From Duganella alba (GTDB taxonomy: Bacteria > Pseudomonadota > Gammaproteobacteria > Burkholderiales > Burkholderiaceae_D): a DNA stretch of 64,000 bases. A program made the position numbers and the translations under genes. Numbering within the stretch: position 1 is the stretch's first letter; each line of letters starts with the position of its first letter. The notes below the pieces were generated by a model that had not been told where the DNA came from, made no database searches, and was given only the letters and a program-made list of their open reading frames with translations. The stretch spans positions 124,001-188,000 of the forward strand of contig NZ_WKJN01000003.1 of the NCBI RefSeq assembly GCF_009674495.1, written 5' to 3'. This document shows positions 54,936 to 64,000 of this stretch, one piece after another.

Positions 54936-56252
54936 TTAGTCCAGGTTTTTCAGTACTTCCCTCAGCTTTCCAAACAATTCATCGATGTGTTTTTTCTCCA
55001 GCACCAGCGGCGGCGACAAGGCGATGATGTCGCCGGTGGTGCGTATCAGCACGCCGTCTTCAAACGCTTTCTTGAACGCGGTGAAAGCGCGCGCGCCCGG
55101 TTTGCCGGTGATCGGCGCCAGCTCAATGCCGGCGATCAGGCCGATGGTGCGGATGTCGATCACGTGCGGCAGGCCTTTCAGCGAATGCACGGCGTCGGCC
55201 CAGTACTCGGCCATGCCGGCCGCGTGTTCGAGGATCTTCTGCTCCTTGAACACTTCCAGCGTCGCCAGCGATGCGGCGCAAGCCACCGGGTGGCCCGAGT
55301 AGGTATAGCCATGGAACAGCTCGATGCCGGCCGGCGCGTCCATGAAGGCATCGTGGATATGCTTTTTGCTGAACACCGCGCCCATCGGAATGGTGCCGTT
55401 GGTGAGGCCTTTGGCGGTGGTCATCATGTCCGGCTCGACGTCGAAGTAGTCGCCGGCGAACGGCGTGGTCAGGCGGCCGAAGCCCGTAATCACTTCATCG
55501 AAGATCAGCAGGATGCCGTGCTTGGTGCACAGCTCGCGCAGGCGTTTCAGGTAGCCCTTGGGCGGAATCAGCACGCCGGTGGAACCGGCCACCGGTTCGA
55601 CGATCACCGCCGCGATGGTCGAGGCGTCGTGCAGCGCGACGATGCGTTCCAGTTCATCGGCCAGGTTGGCGCCATGTTCCGGCTCGCCGCGCGTGTAGGC
55701 GTTCTTCTCCAGGTTGTGGGTGTGCGGCAGATGATCGACGCCCGGCAGCATCACGCCATACGGCTTGCGGTTGCCGGCGATGCCGCCCACCGAAATACCG
55801 CCGAAGCCGACGCCATGGTAGCCGCGTTCGCGGCCGATCAATCGGGTGCGGCTCGCGTCACCGCGCGCCTTGTGGTACGCCAGCGCGATCTTCAGCGCGG
55901 TGTCCACCGCTTCGGAACCCGAGTTGGTATAGAACACGTGGCCATAGCGATGGTTGGTGTACTCCATCAGCTTTTCGGCGAGGTCGAAAGCGGCCGGGTG
56001 GCCCATCTGGAAGGTCGGCGCGAAATCCAGTTGGCCGACCATCTCGCGCACGGCGGCGACGATCTTCGGTTGCGCGTGACCGCATGGCACGCACCACAGG
56101 CCGGCGGTGCCGTCCAGGATGCTGCGGCCGTCGACGTCCTTGTAGTACATGCCTTCCGCCGACACCAGCAGGCGCGGGTGCGCCTTGAAGTCGCGGTTGT
56201 TCGTGAATGGCATCCAGAAGGATTCCATCGATTCTGGTCGAGACTCGTTCAT
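54936..56252 (-). CDS. Omega-amino acid:pyruvate aminotransferase (class III)
   Basis: A 438-residue PLP enzyme: FWMPFTNNRDFKAHPRLLVSAEG, GTAGLWCVPCGHAQPKIV, NSGSEAVDTALKIA, LIFDEVITGFGRL with the ring-contacting Asp, and the PLP Lys281 in TTAKGLTNG. This pattern is that of beta-alanine:pyruvate transaminases. ATG 56252 has AGGAGATGTG; upstream in-frame sequence is not gene-like. It is the first gene of the long minus-strand series and is divergent from the MocR gene. Confidence 0.93.
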   Translation of the reverse strand: MNESRPESMESFWMPFTNNRDFKAHPRLLVSAEGMYYKDVDGRSILDGTAGLWCVPCGHAQPKIVAAVREMVGQLDFAPTFQMGHPAAFDLAEKLMEYTNHRYGHVFYTNSGSEAVDTALKIALAYHKARGDASRTRLIGRERGYHGVGFGGISVGGIAGNRKPYGVMLPGVDHLPHTHNLEKNAYTRGEPEHGANLADELERIVALHDASTIAAVIVEPVAGSTGVLIPPKGYLKRLRELCTKHGILLIFDEVITGFGRLTTPFAGDYFDVEPDMMTTAKGLTNGTIPMGAVFSKKHIHDAFMDAPAGIELFHGYTYSGHPVACAASLATLEVFKEQKILEHAAGMAEYWADAVHSLKGLPHVIDIRTIGLIAGIELAPITGKPGARAFTAFKKAFEDGVLIRTTGDIIALSPPLVLEKKHIDELFGKLREVLKNLD

Positions 56253-56442
56253 CACATCTCCTATGAAACAACTGCTTTCGGATTTTTTTGACAGACCGTA
56301 AAAAAATTTACCAGTTGGCAAAATGATGATGCAATAATAGACAGCGCAACAACTATGGCACAGATACACAATTCATCAAAACTGTCCAACCGTACTGGCA
56401 ACAAAAACACTACAGTTTCACTTTCGCTGCGTGGAGTCAAGG
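56253..56442. promoter_or_regulatory. Divergent promoter region of the pyrimidine operon and mocR
   Basis: A 190-base AT-rich gap (much richer in A/T than flanking genes) separates the aminotransferase (minus) and mocR (plus). Two TGGCAA boxes (56316-56321 and 56396-56401), spaced 80 bases apart on the same face of the helix, are possible MocR half-sites. Weak evidence for the sites; strong for a promoter region. Confidence 0.4.
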
Positions 56443-57903
56443 ATGGAAGAAACAAGTCCTGTGATCGATCAAGCCGGCGGGCCGGGAGGCTGGCCCTGCG
56501 TGGCGATCGAGCGCAGACAAAAGGGCAGCCTGGTCGAGCAGATCGTCGCCGCCATCAGCGCCATGGTGGGCCGCCGGGAGTTGCGCGTAGGAACTAAGAT
56601 GCCCTCGGTGCGCCAGTTCGCCAAGTGTAATGGCATCTCCACCTTTACAGTTGTGGAGGCCTACGACCGTCTGGTGACGCTGGGATTATTGTCGTCGCGG
56701 CGCGGTTCCGGCTACTTCGTGGCGCGCCAGGATTTGCCGGCCGTGCTGCTGCCGGCTACCCTGCAAGCCACGCCCAACGCCATCGACGCACTGACCGCCG
56801 ACCTGTATTCCGGCACCTCGGAAGCGCTGCCGGTGGGCGCCGGCTGGCTGCCGCCGGAGTGGTATGGCGAAGACACCATCCTCGACGCCGTGCGCCAGGC
56901 GATGCGCATCCCGGCCGCCCGCCTGCGCGGCTACGGCCATCCGCTCGGCTTCCCCACGCTGCGCCAGCAGATGGCCGCCACGTTGAGCGACGAGCTGTTT
57001 CCGGTCGAAGCCGAACAAATCCTGCTGACCCACGGCGCCACCCACGCCTTCGACCTGGTGCTGCGCACGCTGACCAAGCCGGGCGACACGGTGTTCGTCG
57101 AAGATCCCGGCTACAGCAACCTGCTGTCGCTGATACGCCACCACGGCTGCATCGCGGTCGGCATCCCGCGCGGCGAGAACGGGCTGGATCTGGACGTATT
57201 GGCGCAGCAGGCGGCGCAGATGCAGCCCAAGCTCATGTTCGTCAACACGGTGCTGCAAAACCCGCTGGGGACTTCTTTAAGCGCGGCGCAGGCGCACCGC
57301 CTGCTGGCCCTGGCCGAGCAGTTCGATTTCTGGCTGGTGGAGGATGATATTTACCGCGAGCTGGCGCCGCGCGGCGAAGCCTCGCTGGCGGCGATGGACG
57401 GCCTGCGGCGCGTGATCCGCGTCGGCAGCTTTTCCAAGACGCTGTCGCCGGTGCTGCGGGTCGGTTCGATCAGCGCCTCGGCCTCGCTGATTCCCGAACT
57501 GCTGCGGGTGAAGATGCTGGCCGGCCTCACCACCTCCGAAATCAACGAACGCGCCGTCTATCACGCCATCACCGCGCGCCCCTACAAGCGCATGGTGGAC
57601 AAGCTGGTAACGCAGCTGGACGCCGGCCGCGAACGCGCCATGGCCAGCCTGCGCGACGTTGGCATGACGCTGCTGGCGCGGCCGCGCGGCGGCATGTTCG
57701 TCAGCGCCGGCTGGCACGACGCGCCCACGCCCGACTGGAACGGCAAGATCATCGCCGACCAGGCGCTCAAGCACGGCATCCTGCTGTCGCCGTGCGACTT
57801 CTTCATGCTGCGCGCGCCGGAAGCGATCTGGTTCCGCTTCAACGTCGCCTACGCCGACCATCCGCAACTCACCAACTTCCTGAGACGCATATGCCGACAG
57901 TAA
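56443..57903 (+). CDS. MocR-type (GntR/aminotransferase) regulator
   Basis: A 486-residue protein: N-terminal GntR winged helix (residues about 25-95, GTKMPSVRQFAKCNGISTFTV, LGLLSSRRGSGYFVAR) and an aminotransferase-fold domain with PLP Lys332 in VGSFSKTLSPVLRVG. MocR proteins sense PLP-amino acid adducts; here beta-alanine or alanine are candidate effectors. ATG 56443 follows GGAGTCAAGG; a GTG four codons earlier is possible. Divergent from the aminotransferase gene. Confidence 0.93.
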   Translation: MEETSPVIDQAGGPGGWPCVAIERRQKGSLVEQIVAAISAMVGRRELRVGTKMPSVRQFAKCNGISTFTVVEAYDRLVTLGLLSSRRGSGYFVARQDLPAVLLPATLQATPNAIDALTADLYSGTSEALPVGAGWLPPEWYGEDTILDAVRQAMRIPAARLRGYGHPLGFPTLRQQMAATLSDELFPVEAEQILLTHGATHAFDLVLRTLTKPGDTVFVEDPGYSNLLSLIRHHGCIAVGIPRGENGLDLDVLAQQAAQMQPKLMFVNTVLQNPLGTSLSAAQAHRLLALAEQFDFWLVEDDIYRELAPRGEASLAAMDGLRRVIRVGSFSKTLSPVLRVGSISASASLIPELLRVKMLAGLTTSEINERAVYHAITARPYKRMVDKLVTQLDAGRERAMASLRDVGMTLLARPRGGMFVSAGWHDAPTPDWNGKIIADQALKHGILLSPCDFFMLRAPEAIWFRFNVAYADHPQLTNFLRRICRQ

Positions 57904-58550
57904 AAATCAATCGCCGCCTGCTCAACCGCGACAAGCTGGAAGCCGAGATCACCGCCGAAGCCGTGCGCGTGTTCGCTGAATGCGGCTACGAAGGCACCTC
58001 GATCGCCACGGTGGCGGAAAACGCCGGCCTGTCGAAGCAGAACCTGATGTACTACTTCCCCACCAAGCAGTCGCTGTACCAGCGCGTGCTGGACGAAGTG
58101 CTGGACGACTGGCTGGCGCGCATGGAAAGCCTGGCTGCGGCCCACGAAGATCCGCGCGAAGTGCTGCGCACCTATGTGCAAGCCAAGCTGAAATTCTCGC
58201 GCGAGAATCCGTGGGCCTCGCGCGTGTATGCGATGGAAGTGATCAGCGGCGCGCCGCTGTACGGCGGGCAGATACAGAACCGCGTCGTGCCCCTGGTGCG
58301 CAAGGACATCGAGGTGTTCGAACAGTGGATCAGCGAGGGGAAGATGGCGCCGGTGAACGCGACGCACCTGCTGTTTGCGATCTGGGCGATGACCCAGTCC
58401 TACGCGGACTTTTCCGCCCAGATGGCACTGGTGCTGAACCGCAAACAGCTGACGAAGAAGGATTTCGACGATGCCGAGAAGGTCATCGTCGACATGGTGC
58501 TGGCGGCGATCAGCGTGCCGCAGCCGCTTTCTGGCGACGACGGCCGATGA
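57891..58550 (+). CDS. TetR-family regulator, RutR-like
   Basis: A 219-residue regulator: HTH at residues about 20-65 (AEAVRVFAECGYEGTSIATV, LSKQNLMYYFPTKQSLYQRVL), then a ligand domain with ASRVYAMEVISGAPLYGGQI, close in pattern to RutR/YcdC, which binds uracil and thymine. It overlaps the end of mocR by 13 bases, so translation is coupled. Probable control of pyrimidine catabolism, inferred from family resemblance and position. Confidence 0.88.
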   Translation: MPTVKINRRLLNRDKLEAEITAEAVRVFAECGYEGTSIATVAENAGLSKQNLMYYFPTKQSLYQRVLDEVLDDWLARMESLAAAHEDPREVLRTYVQAKLKFSRENPWASRVYAMEVISGAPLYGGQIQNRVVPLVRKDIEVFEQWISEGKMAPVNATHLLFAIWAMTQSYADFSAQMALVLNRKQLTKKDFDDAEKVIVDMVLAAISVPQPLSGDDGR

Positions 58551-59625
58551 AGCCGACGATGCCCAGGCCCGCCAGCAGCATCGCATAGGTGTCCGCTTCC
58601 GGCACCGCCGCTGGAATCGTGCCGGTGAAGGCCTGGATGTGGATCTGGCCGTACTCGTTGACGTTCTGGGCGTACACGCCGCCTTCAACGTTGGCGCCGT
58701 TGATGTTGCTGAAGGTGCCGCCAGCCACCAGCACCTGGCCACCGAAGGTGCGGCCCACCGTCACGCTTTCGGCGCCGGCGAAGTTCCAGATGAACTTGCT
58801 GCCGTTGCTTTCCGCGTTCTGGAAGTTGGCGTTCAGCGTCAGGTTCTTGTCATCGGTATTAAAGATGACGGTGGTGGCGCCGGTCAGATTGAAGTAGAAG
58901 TCGGTGATTTTGGACGAGAAAATGCTGCTGTCAGTATCCCCGGTCAGGTCGAACACCAGCAGGCCGGAGGAATTGGCCGTGCCGCTGAAGGTGACTTTGC
59001 TGTGCGTTGCCGTATCGATCGACACGGTGGCGTCTTTGGTGCCTTTCAAGGTCGACAACTGGGTCGACAGGCCGGTCATGACCTGGCCGAAATCGGTCGA
59101 GGTGGCGGCCGCCTTGTTGGTGAGCATGGTGCTGGTTTCTGCCGCCAGCGGATTGTTGATGTGGCGGTTGCTGGTGGCGGCGTGGAAGGCGCCATTCTGA
59201 TTCACGTCGGTAGCCGCGCCGTTGACCCAGGTATTGTCACTGAAGCCGCCGCCGGTGGCCGAGCCGCCAACATAGGCGTCGCCTTTATTGACGATCACCT
59301 TGTTGGTGCTGCCGCCAACGTACAGGCCAAGCGCGTCGACGTGCGCATCGTTGTTGTTGCCGCTCATGTTGCCCAGCACGGTCACGCCGGCATAGTTGGA
59401 CGCGGCCACGTGCGCCGGCTTCTGCACGAAGTCCTGCGCCACGGCATTGCCGCCGACGAAGGTACGGCCTTGCACGTGCGAGGTCGAGGTCAGATCCTGG
59501 CTGACCACAAGGTTAAACTGTTGCAGCATCTGGGCTGCGGTCAGCGGCGCAGGCGCTGCGGCTTGCGCATTAGCAACGTACAGGGCGGCCAAGGCCAGGG
59601 CGGTCATCGGAAGTACTCGTGCCAT
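58510..59625 (-). CDS. Choice-of-anchor A family protein with PEP-CTERM sorting signal
   Basis: A 371-residue secreted protein: signal peptide (ALAALYVANAQAA), a choice-of-anchor A region (LQQFNLVVSQDLTSTSHVQG, VGGNAV, KFIWNFAGAESVTVG, VLVAGGTFSNINGANVEGGV), and a C-terminal PEP-CTERM signal VPEADTYAMLLAGLGIVGF plus RRR. The motif marks it for exosortase processing and biofilm-matrix or surface location. ATG 59625 follows AAGGA. Convergent with the TetR gene, overlapping by 41 bases. Confidence 0.92.
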   Translation of the reverse strand: MARVLPMTALALAALYVANAQAAAPAPLTAAQMLQQFNLVVSQDLTSTSHVQGRTFVGGNAVAQDFVQKPAHVAASNYAGVTVLGNMSGNNNDAHVDALGLYVGGSTNKVIVNKGDAYVGGSATGGGFSDNTWVNGAATDVNQNGAFHAATSNRHINNPLAAETSTMLTNKAAATSTDFGQVMTGLSTQLSTLKGTKDATVSIDTATHSKVTFSGTANSSGLLVFDLTGDTDSSIFSSKITDFYFNLTGATTVIFNTDDKNLTLNANFQNAESNGSKFIWNFAGAESVTVGRTFGGQVLVAGGTFSNINGANVEGGVYAQNVNEYGQIHIQAFTGTIPAAVPEADTYAMLLAGLGIVGFIGRRRQKAAAAR

Positions 59626-59759
59626 CACAAATTTTCCTTAAAAAGGTAACAACCGGCGGCCGCCGGGGGAGAATTGCCATAATTCAAAAATAATTGCGAT
59701 TAGTATATCATGCATCGAAGCCGGGGCTCAAAAATAAATTCGAAGAGACAACTTTAATT

Positions 59760-60338
59760 ATGGAAATGTTCACACCTTTCACGCTGCAGACCGCGCGCCT
59801 GACCTTGCGCTTTGTCGAACCGGGCGACGCCGAGGCGCTGTTCCGTATCATGTCGGTCGAAGCAACCATGCGTTACTTCAGCAGCACGCCATGGCAGGCG
59901 CTGTCGCAGGCGGTCGACAACATCGAGCAAACGCTCAAGGGCTACCGGGACCGTACCGCGCTGCGCCTGGCCATGGTGCCGCGCGACGGCGAACACGCGG
60001 GCGAAGTGATCGGCACTGTCACCCTGTACGCCTTCGACCTGCGCAACAAGCGTTGCGAAATCGGCTACATCCTCGGCCAGCCGCACTGGGGCCGGCGCTA
60101 CACCCAGGAAGCCCTGCGCGCGGTGATCGACTATGCCTTCGAAACCCTGCAACTGCGGCGCCTGGAAGCGGATATCCATCCCGACAACATTGCCTCCGAG
60201 CGGCTGTTGCAAAGCCTGCACTTCCAGCGCGAAGGCCACCTGCGCCAGCGCTGGTACGTGGGCGACGAGGTTTCCGACAGCATCATCTACGGCCTGTTGC
60301 GGCAGGACTGGCAAGCCGCCATTCATCCGGCGCAATAG
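59760..60338 (+). CDS. GNAT-family N-acetyltransferase (RimJ/RimL type)
   Basis: A 192-residue acetyltransferase: TARLTLRFVEPGDAEALFRI, CEIGYILGQPHWGRRYTQEA with the acetyl-CoA loop, and LEADIHPDNIASERLLQSLHF, characteristic of Acetyltransf_3 enzymes. ATG 59760 is chosen, although an upstream in-frame ATG exists, because the added segment lacks homology. The RBS is poor. Substrate unknown. Confidence 0.88.
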   Translation: MEMFTPFTLQTARLTLRFVEPGDAEALFRIMSVEATMRYFSSTPWQALSQAVDNIEQTLKGYRDRTALRLAMVPRDGEHAGEVIGTVTLYAFDLRNKRCEIGYILGQPHWGRRYTQEALRAVIDYAFETLQLRRLEADIHPDNIASERLLQSLHFQREGHLRQRWYVGDEVSDSIIYGLLRQDWQAAIHPAQ

Positions 60339-60439
60339 CCGGCCATGCCCGTGAAAGCGCAGTTGATCGGAATCCACACCATGGCGGTCCAAGGCTTTGT
60401 TACAGTGCTCTCATCGCACCACCTTTCGGGAGACCCACG

Positions 60440-60691
60440 ATGAACCAAGCCGCCGCCCTCATAGATGAAATTTTCCAGGCCCTGACGCAGATGCTGCGCT
60501 ACGCCCTGCGCCTGATCGGCCGCATGTCGCCGCCGGCGCTGCTCGGCGCGGCGCTGGTACTGGCCTTCATCTGCTCCATCCTGCCGCTGGCCATCGTGCT
60601 GTTCGCATTCTTCATGCTGATCAAGATCGCGGTCGGCGCCTGCGTCATCGGCCGCCGCCGCGCCAACCGTCCGCAGGAGCACGTGGAATGA
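60440..60691 (+). CDS. Small inner-membrane protein of a LytS/LytTR operon
   Basis: An 83-residue protein with one or two hydrophobic helices (PPALLGAALVLAFICSILPL and AIVLFAFFMLIKIAVGACVI) and a basic tail. RBS GGGAG. It overlaps the kinase start by four bases (ATGA), so it is the first gene of a three-gene operon with the kinase and regulator. No known family; perhaps a membrane modulator of the kinase. Confidence 0.7.
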   Translation: MNQAAALIDEIFQALTQMLRYALRLIGRMSPPALLGAALVLAFICSILPLAIVLFAFFMLIKIAVGACVIGRRRANRPQEHVE

Positions 60692-61617
60692 AGAAGCACC
60701 GGCTGGCCCAGGCCGGCTATAAAAATGCCAAGAGCCTGCTGGACATCGTCCGCGAAATTGGCGAAACCGCCGTCAGCGTGTGGTGGCATTTCTTCGACTG
60801 GCTGGCGCAGGTGGAGTGGCGCAAGCTGGTCATCATCTGGCTGCTGTTGCTGATCCTGTCGGCCTCGCTGTTCCATGTGAACGAACAGGCCTGGGGCTTC
60901 ATCCTGATCTCTTTCGGCCTGAAGGTGCTGGCCGGCGGCAAGCGCAAGGCCGAGCTGGAGGCGCGCGACGCCGAGACCCACGCCGACGAGGAAAGCATCG
61001 AACGGCGCGTGGTCGAGGCGCGCATGGCCGCCCTGCAGGCGCAGGTGGAGCCGCACTTCCTGTTCAACACCCTGGCGCTGATCGGCCAGCTGATCGAGAC
61101 CGATCCGCCGCAGGCCGCGCGCATCCACCAGAACCTGATCGACTACCTGCGCGCCACGCTGCCGCAGATGCGCGCCAAGGGTTCCGGCACGCTGGGCCGG
61201 CAGATCGAGATGTCGCGCGCCTACCTGGCCATCATGCAGGCGCGCATGCGCTCGCGGCTGGCGGTCTCGGTCGACGTGCCGGACGAGATGCTGAGCGCCA
61301 CCTTCCCGGTGATGATGTTGCAGATCCTGATCGAGAATTCCATCAAGCACGGACTGGAGCCGAAGATCGAAGGCGGCCGCATCGACATCCGCGCCACGGT
61401 CGACGGCCAGATGCTGCAAGTGGACGTATGCGACGACGGCGTCGGCTTCAACGCCTTCGCCGGCGACGGCCTCGGCCTGGCCAATGTGCGCGAACGCCTG
61501 CGCATCCAGTACGGCAACCGCGCCCAGCTGGTGATCGAAGCGCCGCTGACCGGCGGCACGCGCGCCAGCATCCGCGTGCCCTACGCTCCCGATATTTTTG
61601 CCGCGAGTTCCAAATGA
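60688..61617 (+). CDS. LytS-type sensor histidine kinase
   Basis: A 309-residue kinase: two hydrophobic helices (LVIIWLLLLILSASLFHV, AWGFILISFGLKVL), a His_kinase domain with phospho-acceptor His123 in VEPHFLFNTLALIGQL, and an HATPase domain (LQILIENSIKHGLEPKI, CDDGVGF, GLGLANVRERLRI). The sensor part is very short, so input probably comes through the membrane or from the small upstream protein. Overlaps the regulator gene by four bases. Confidence 0.93.
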   Translation: MKKHRLAQAGYKNAKSLLDIVREIGETAVSVWWHFFDWLAQVEWRKLVIIWLLLLILSASLFHVNEQAWGFILISFGLKVLAGGKRKAELEARDAETHADEESIERRVVEARMAALQAQVEPHFLFNTLALIGQLIETDPPQAARIHQNLIDYLRATLPQMRAKGSGTLGRQIEMSRAYLAIMQARMRSRLAVSVDVPDEMLSATFPVMMLQILIENSIKHGLEPKIEGGRIDIRATVDGQMLQVDVCDDGVGFNAFAGDGLGLANVRERLRIQYGNRAQLVIEAPLTGGTRASIRVPYAPDIFAASSK

Positions 61618-62375
61618 ATGCTCCCACCGCACTGATCGCCGACGATGAAGAAGGCATGCGCCAGCAGCTGCGCAGCCGCCTGCAGGAAGCCTGGCCGGCG
61701 CTGAACATCGTTGCCGAAGCCGAGAACGGCATCGAGGCCGTGGCGCTGGCCGGCAAGCACCAGCCGGACATCGTCTTCCTCGACATCCGCATGCCGGGCC
61801 TGTCGGGCATCGAGGCGGCGCGCATGCTGTTCAACCGCTGCCACCTGGTGTTCGTCACCGCCTACGATCAATACGCCATCGAGGCGTTCGAACAGGGCGC
61901 GCTGGATTACTTGCTGAAGCCGGTCGGCGGCGAGCGCCTGAAGACCACCTGCGCGCGGCTGCAATCGCTGATCGGCCAGCAGCCATCCAACATCGAACGC
62001 CAGCTCAGCCAGTTGCTGTCGAACCACAGCAAGCCGGCCGCCAAGCCGGATTACCTGCGCTGGATACAGGCCGTGGTCGGCGCCAACCTGCGCATGATCT
62101 CCACCCGTGAAGTGTTGTTTTTCCAGGCCGATGAAAAATACACGCGGGTGCAGACCGAGCAGTCGGAAGTGTTGATCCGCAAGACGCTCAAGGAGCTGGC
62201 GGACGAGCTGGACCCGGACGAATTCTGGCGCATCCACCGCTCGACGCTGGTGCGCGTGGACGCCATCGAAGAAGTCACGCGCGACCTGCGCGGACGGCAG
62301 ATGGTGCGCATCCGCAACCATCCAACCTTGCTGGAAGTGAGCCGCGGCCACACTCATTTATTCCAGCAAATGTAA
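61614..62375 (+). CDS. LytTR-family response regulator
   Basis: A 253-residue regulator: receiver domain with ALIADDEEGMR, phospho-acceptor Asp57 in FLDIRMPGLSG and Lys in YLLKPVGG, then a LytTR DNA-binding domain (about 150-250, ISTREVLFFQADEKYTRV, FWRIHRSTLVRVDAIEEV). ATG 61614 overlaps the kinase stop. Cognate pair with the LytS-type kinase. Confidence 0.94.
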   Translation: MNAPTALIADDEEGMRQQLRSRLQEAWPALNIVAEAENGIEAVALAGKHQPDIVFLDIRMPGLSGIEAARMLFNRCHLVFVTAYDQYAIEAFEQGALDYLLKPVGGERLKTTCARLQSLIGQQPSNIERQLSQLLSNHSKPAAKPDYLRWIQAVVGANLRMISTREVLFFQADEKYTRVQTEQSEVLIRKTLKELADELDPDEFWRIHRSTLVRVDAIEEVTRDLRGRQMVRIRNHPTLLEVSRGHTHLFQQM

Positions 62376-62430
62376 CAGCGTCTGTTGGGCATCGGCGTAT
62401 ACTGGATCTCTTCACTCAAGGGAGGGAACG

Positions 62431-64000
<1,570 letters not shown>

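Noticed and set aside
53157-56291. Open frame of over 1000 codons on the plus strand
   Set aside because: It is antisense to mmsA, ald and the aminotransferase, all with clear motifs; long shadow frames are expected at this GC content.
59653-59666. Palindrome CCGGCGGCCGCCGG upstream of the PEP-CTERM gene
   Set aside because: Too GC-rich and short to distinguish from chance in this genome; no T-run or known operator pattern.

Overview
The window looks like chromosome from a high-GC betaproteobacterium of the Oxalobacteraceae (Massilia / Duganella / Janthinobacterium type). This is inferred from the GC-rich codon use, the many TonB-dependent receptors, a PEP-CTERM protein, a CelD-type GH9 glucanase and numerous LysR regulators. 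I see no rRNA, tRNA, CRISPR array, phage block or intact transposase. Genes are dense and many convergent neighbours overlap by a few bases.

Layout. 1-11.4 kb: a TonB receptor behind a clear cobalamin riboswitch, a divergent nickel/cobalt transporter, a beta-propeller histidine kinase, a methyltransferase, a GH9 glucanase with a LacI-type operator, and a siderophore-type receptor with a lipase-free, ThuA-like exported partner behind a Fur-like box. 11.6-15.4 kb: a small molybdenum-flavoured cluster. It contains a DUF2325 coiled-coil protein, a molybdopterin-binding-domain protein, a glutamine amidotransferase and a ModE-type DNA-binding protein, with two ModE-like boxes in the divergent promoter. 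15.4-24.8 kb: LysR/pirin/DoxX, a PEP-mutase-like enzyme, DNA polymerase II under an SOS box beside a 42-bp-stem hairpin, and a NarL-type two-component pair. 24.8-33.9 kb: a lone Flp pilin, a large TonB receptor with a LacI-type operator, acyl-CoA dehydrogenase plus histidine phosphatase, a frameshifted vapBC module flanked by a duplicated LysR 3' end, and an MFS/LysR pair. 33.9-37.4 kb: pqiABC.

38-58.5 kb is a nucleobase catabolic island. The purine arm has PuuD-type urate oxidase, an M20 amidohydrolase, a thioesterase, a LysR regulator and a fused OHCU decarboxylase/allantoate amidohydrolase. The pyrimidine arm is a nearly unbroken minus-strand series: omega-amino acid aminotransferase, alanine dehydrogenase, CoA-acylating semialdehyde dehydrogenase, PreT, PreA, NCS1 transporter, dihydropyrimidinase and beta-ureidopropionase. 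Together these would take uracil/thymine to beta-alanine or its methyl homologue, then to malonate semialdehyde, then to acetyl- or propionyl-CoA. Alanine dehydrogenase would recycle the alanine made by transamination. A MocR-type and a RutR-like TetR-type regulator sit divergently at the head.

58.5-64 kb: a PEP-CTERM surface protein, an acetyltransferase, a three-gene LytS/LytTR signalling operon, a VOC protein and a deaminase-like gene that runs off the window. All functions are assigned by reading sequence motifs; no database search was run.
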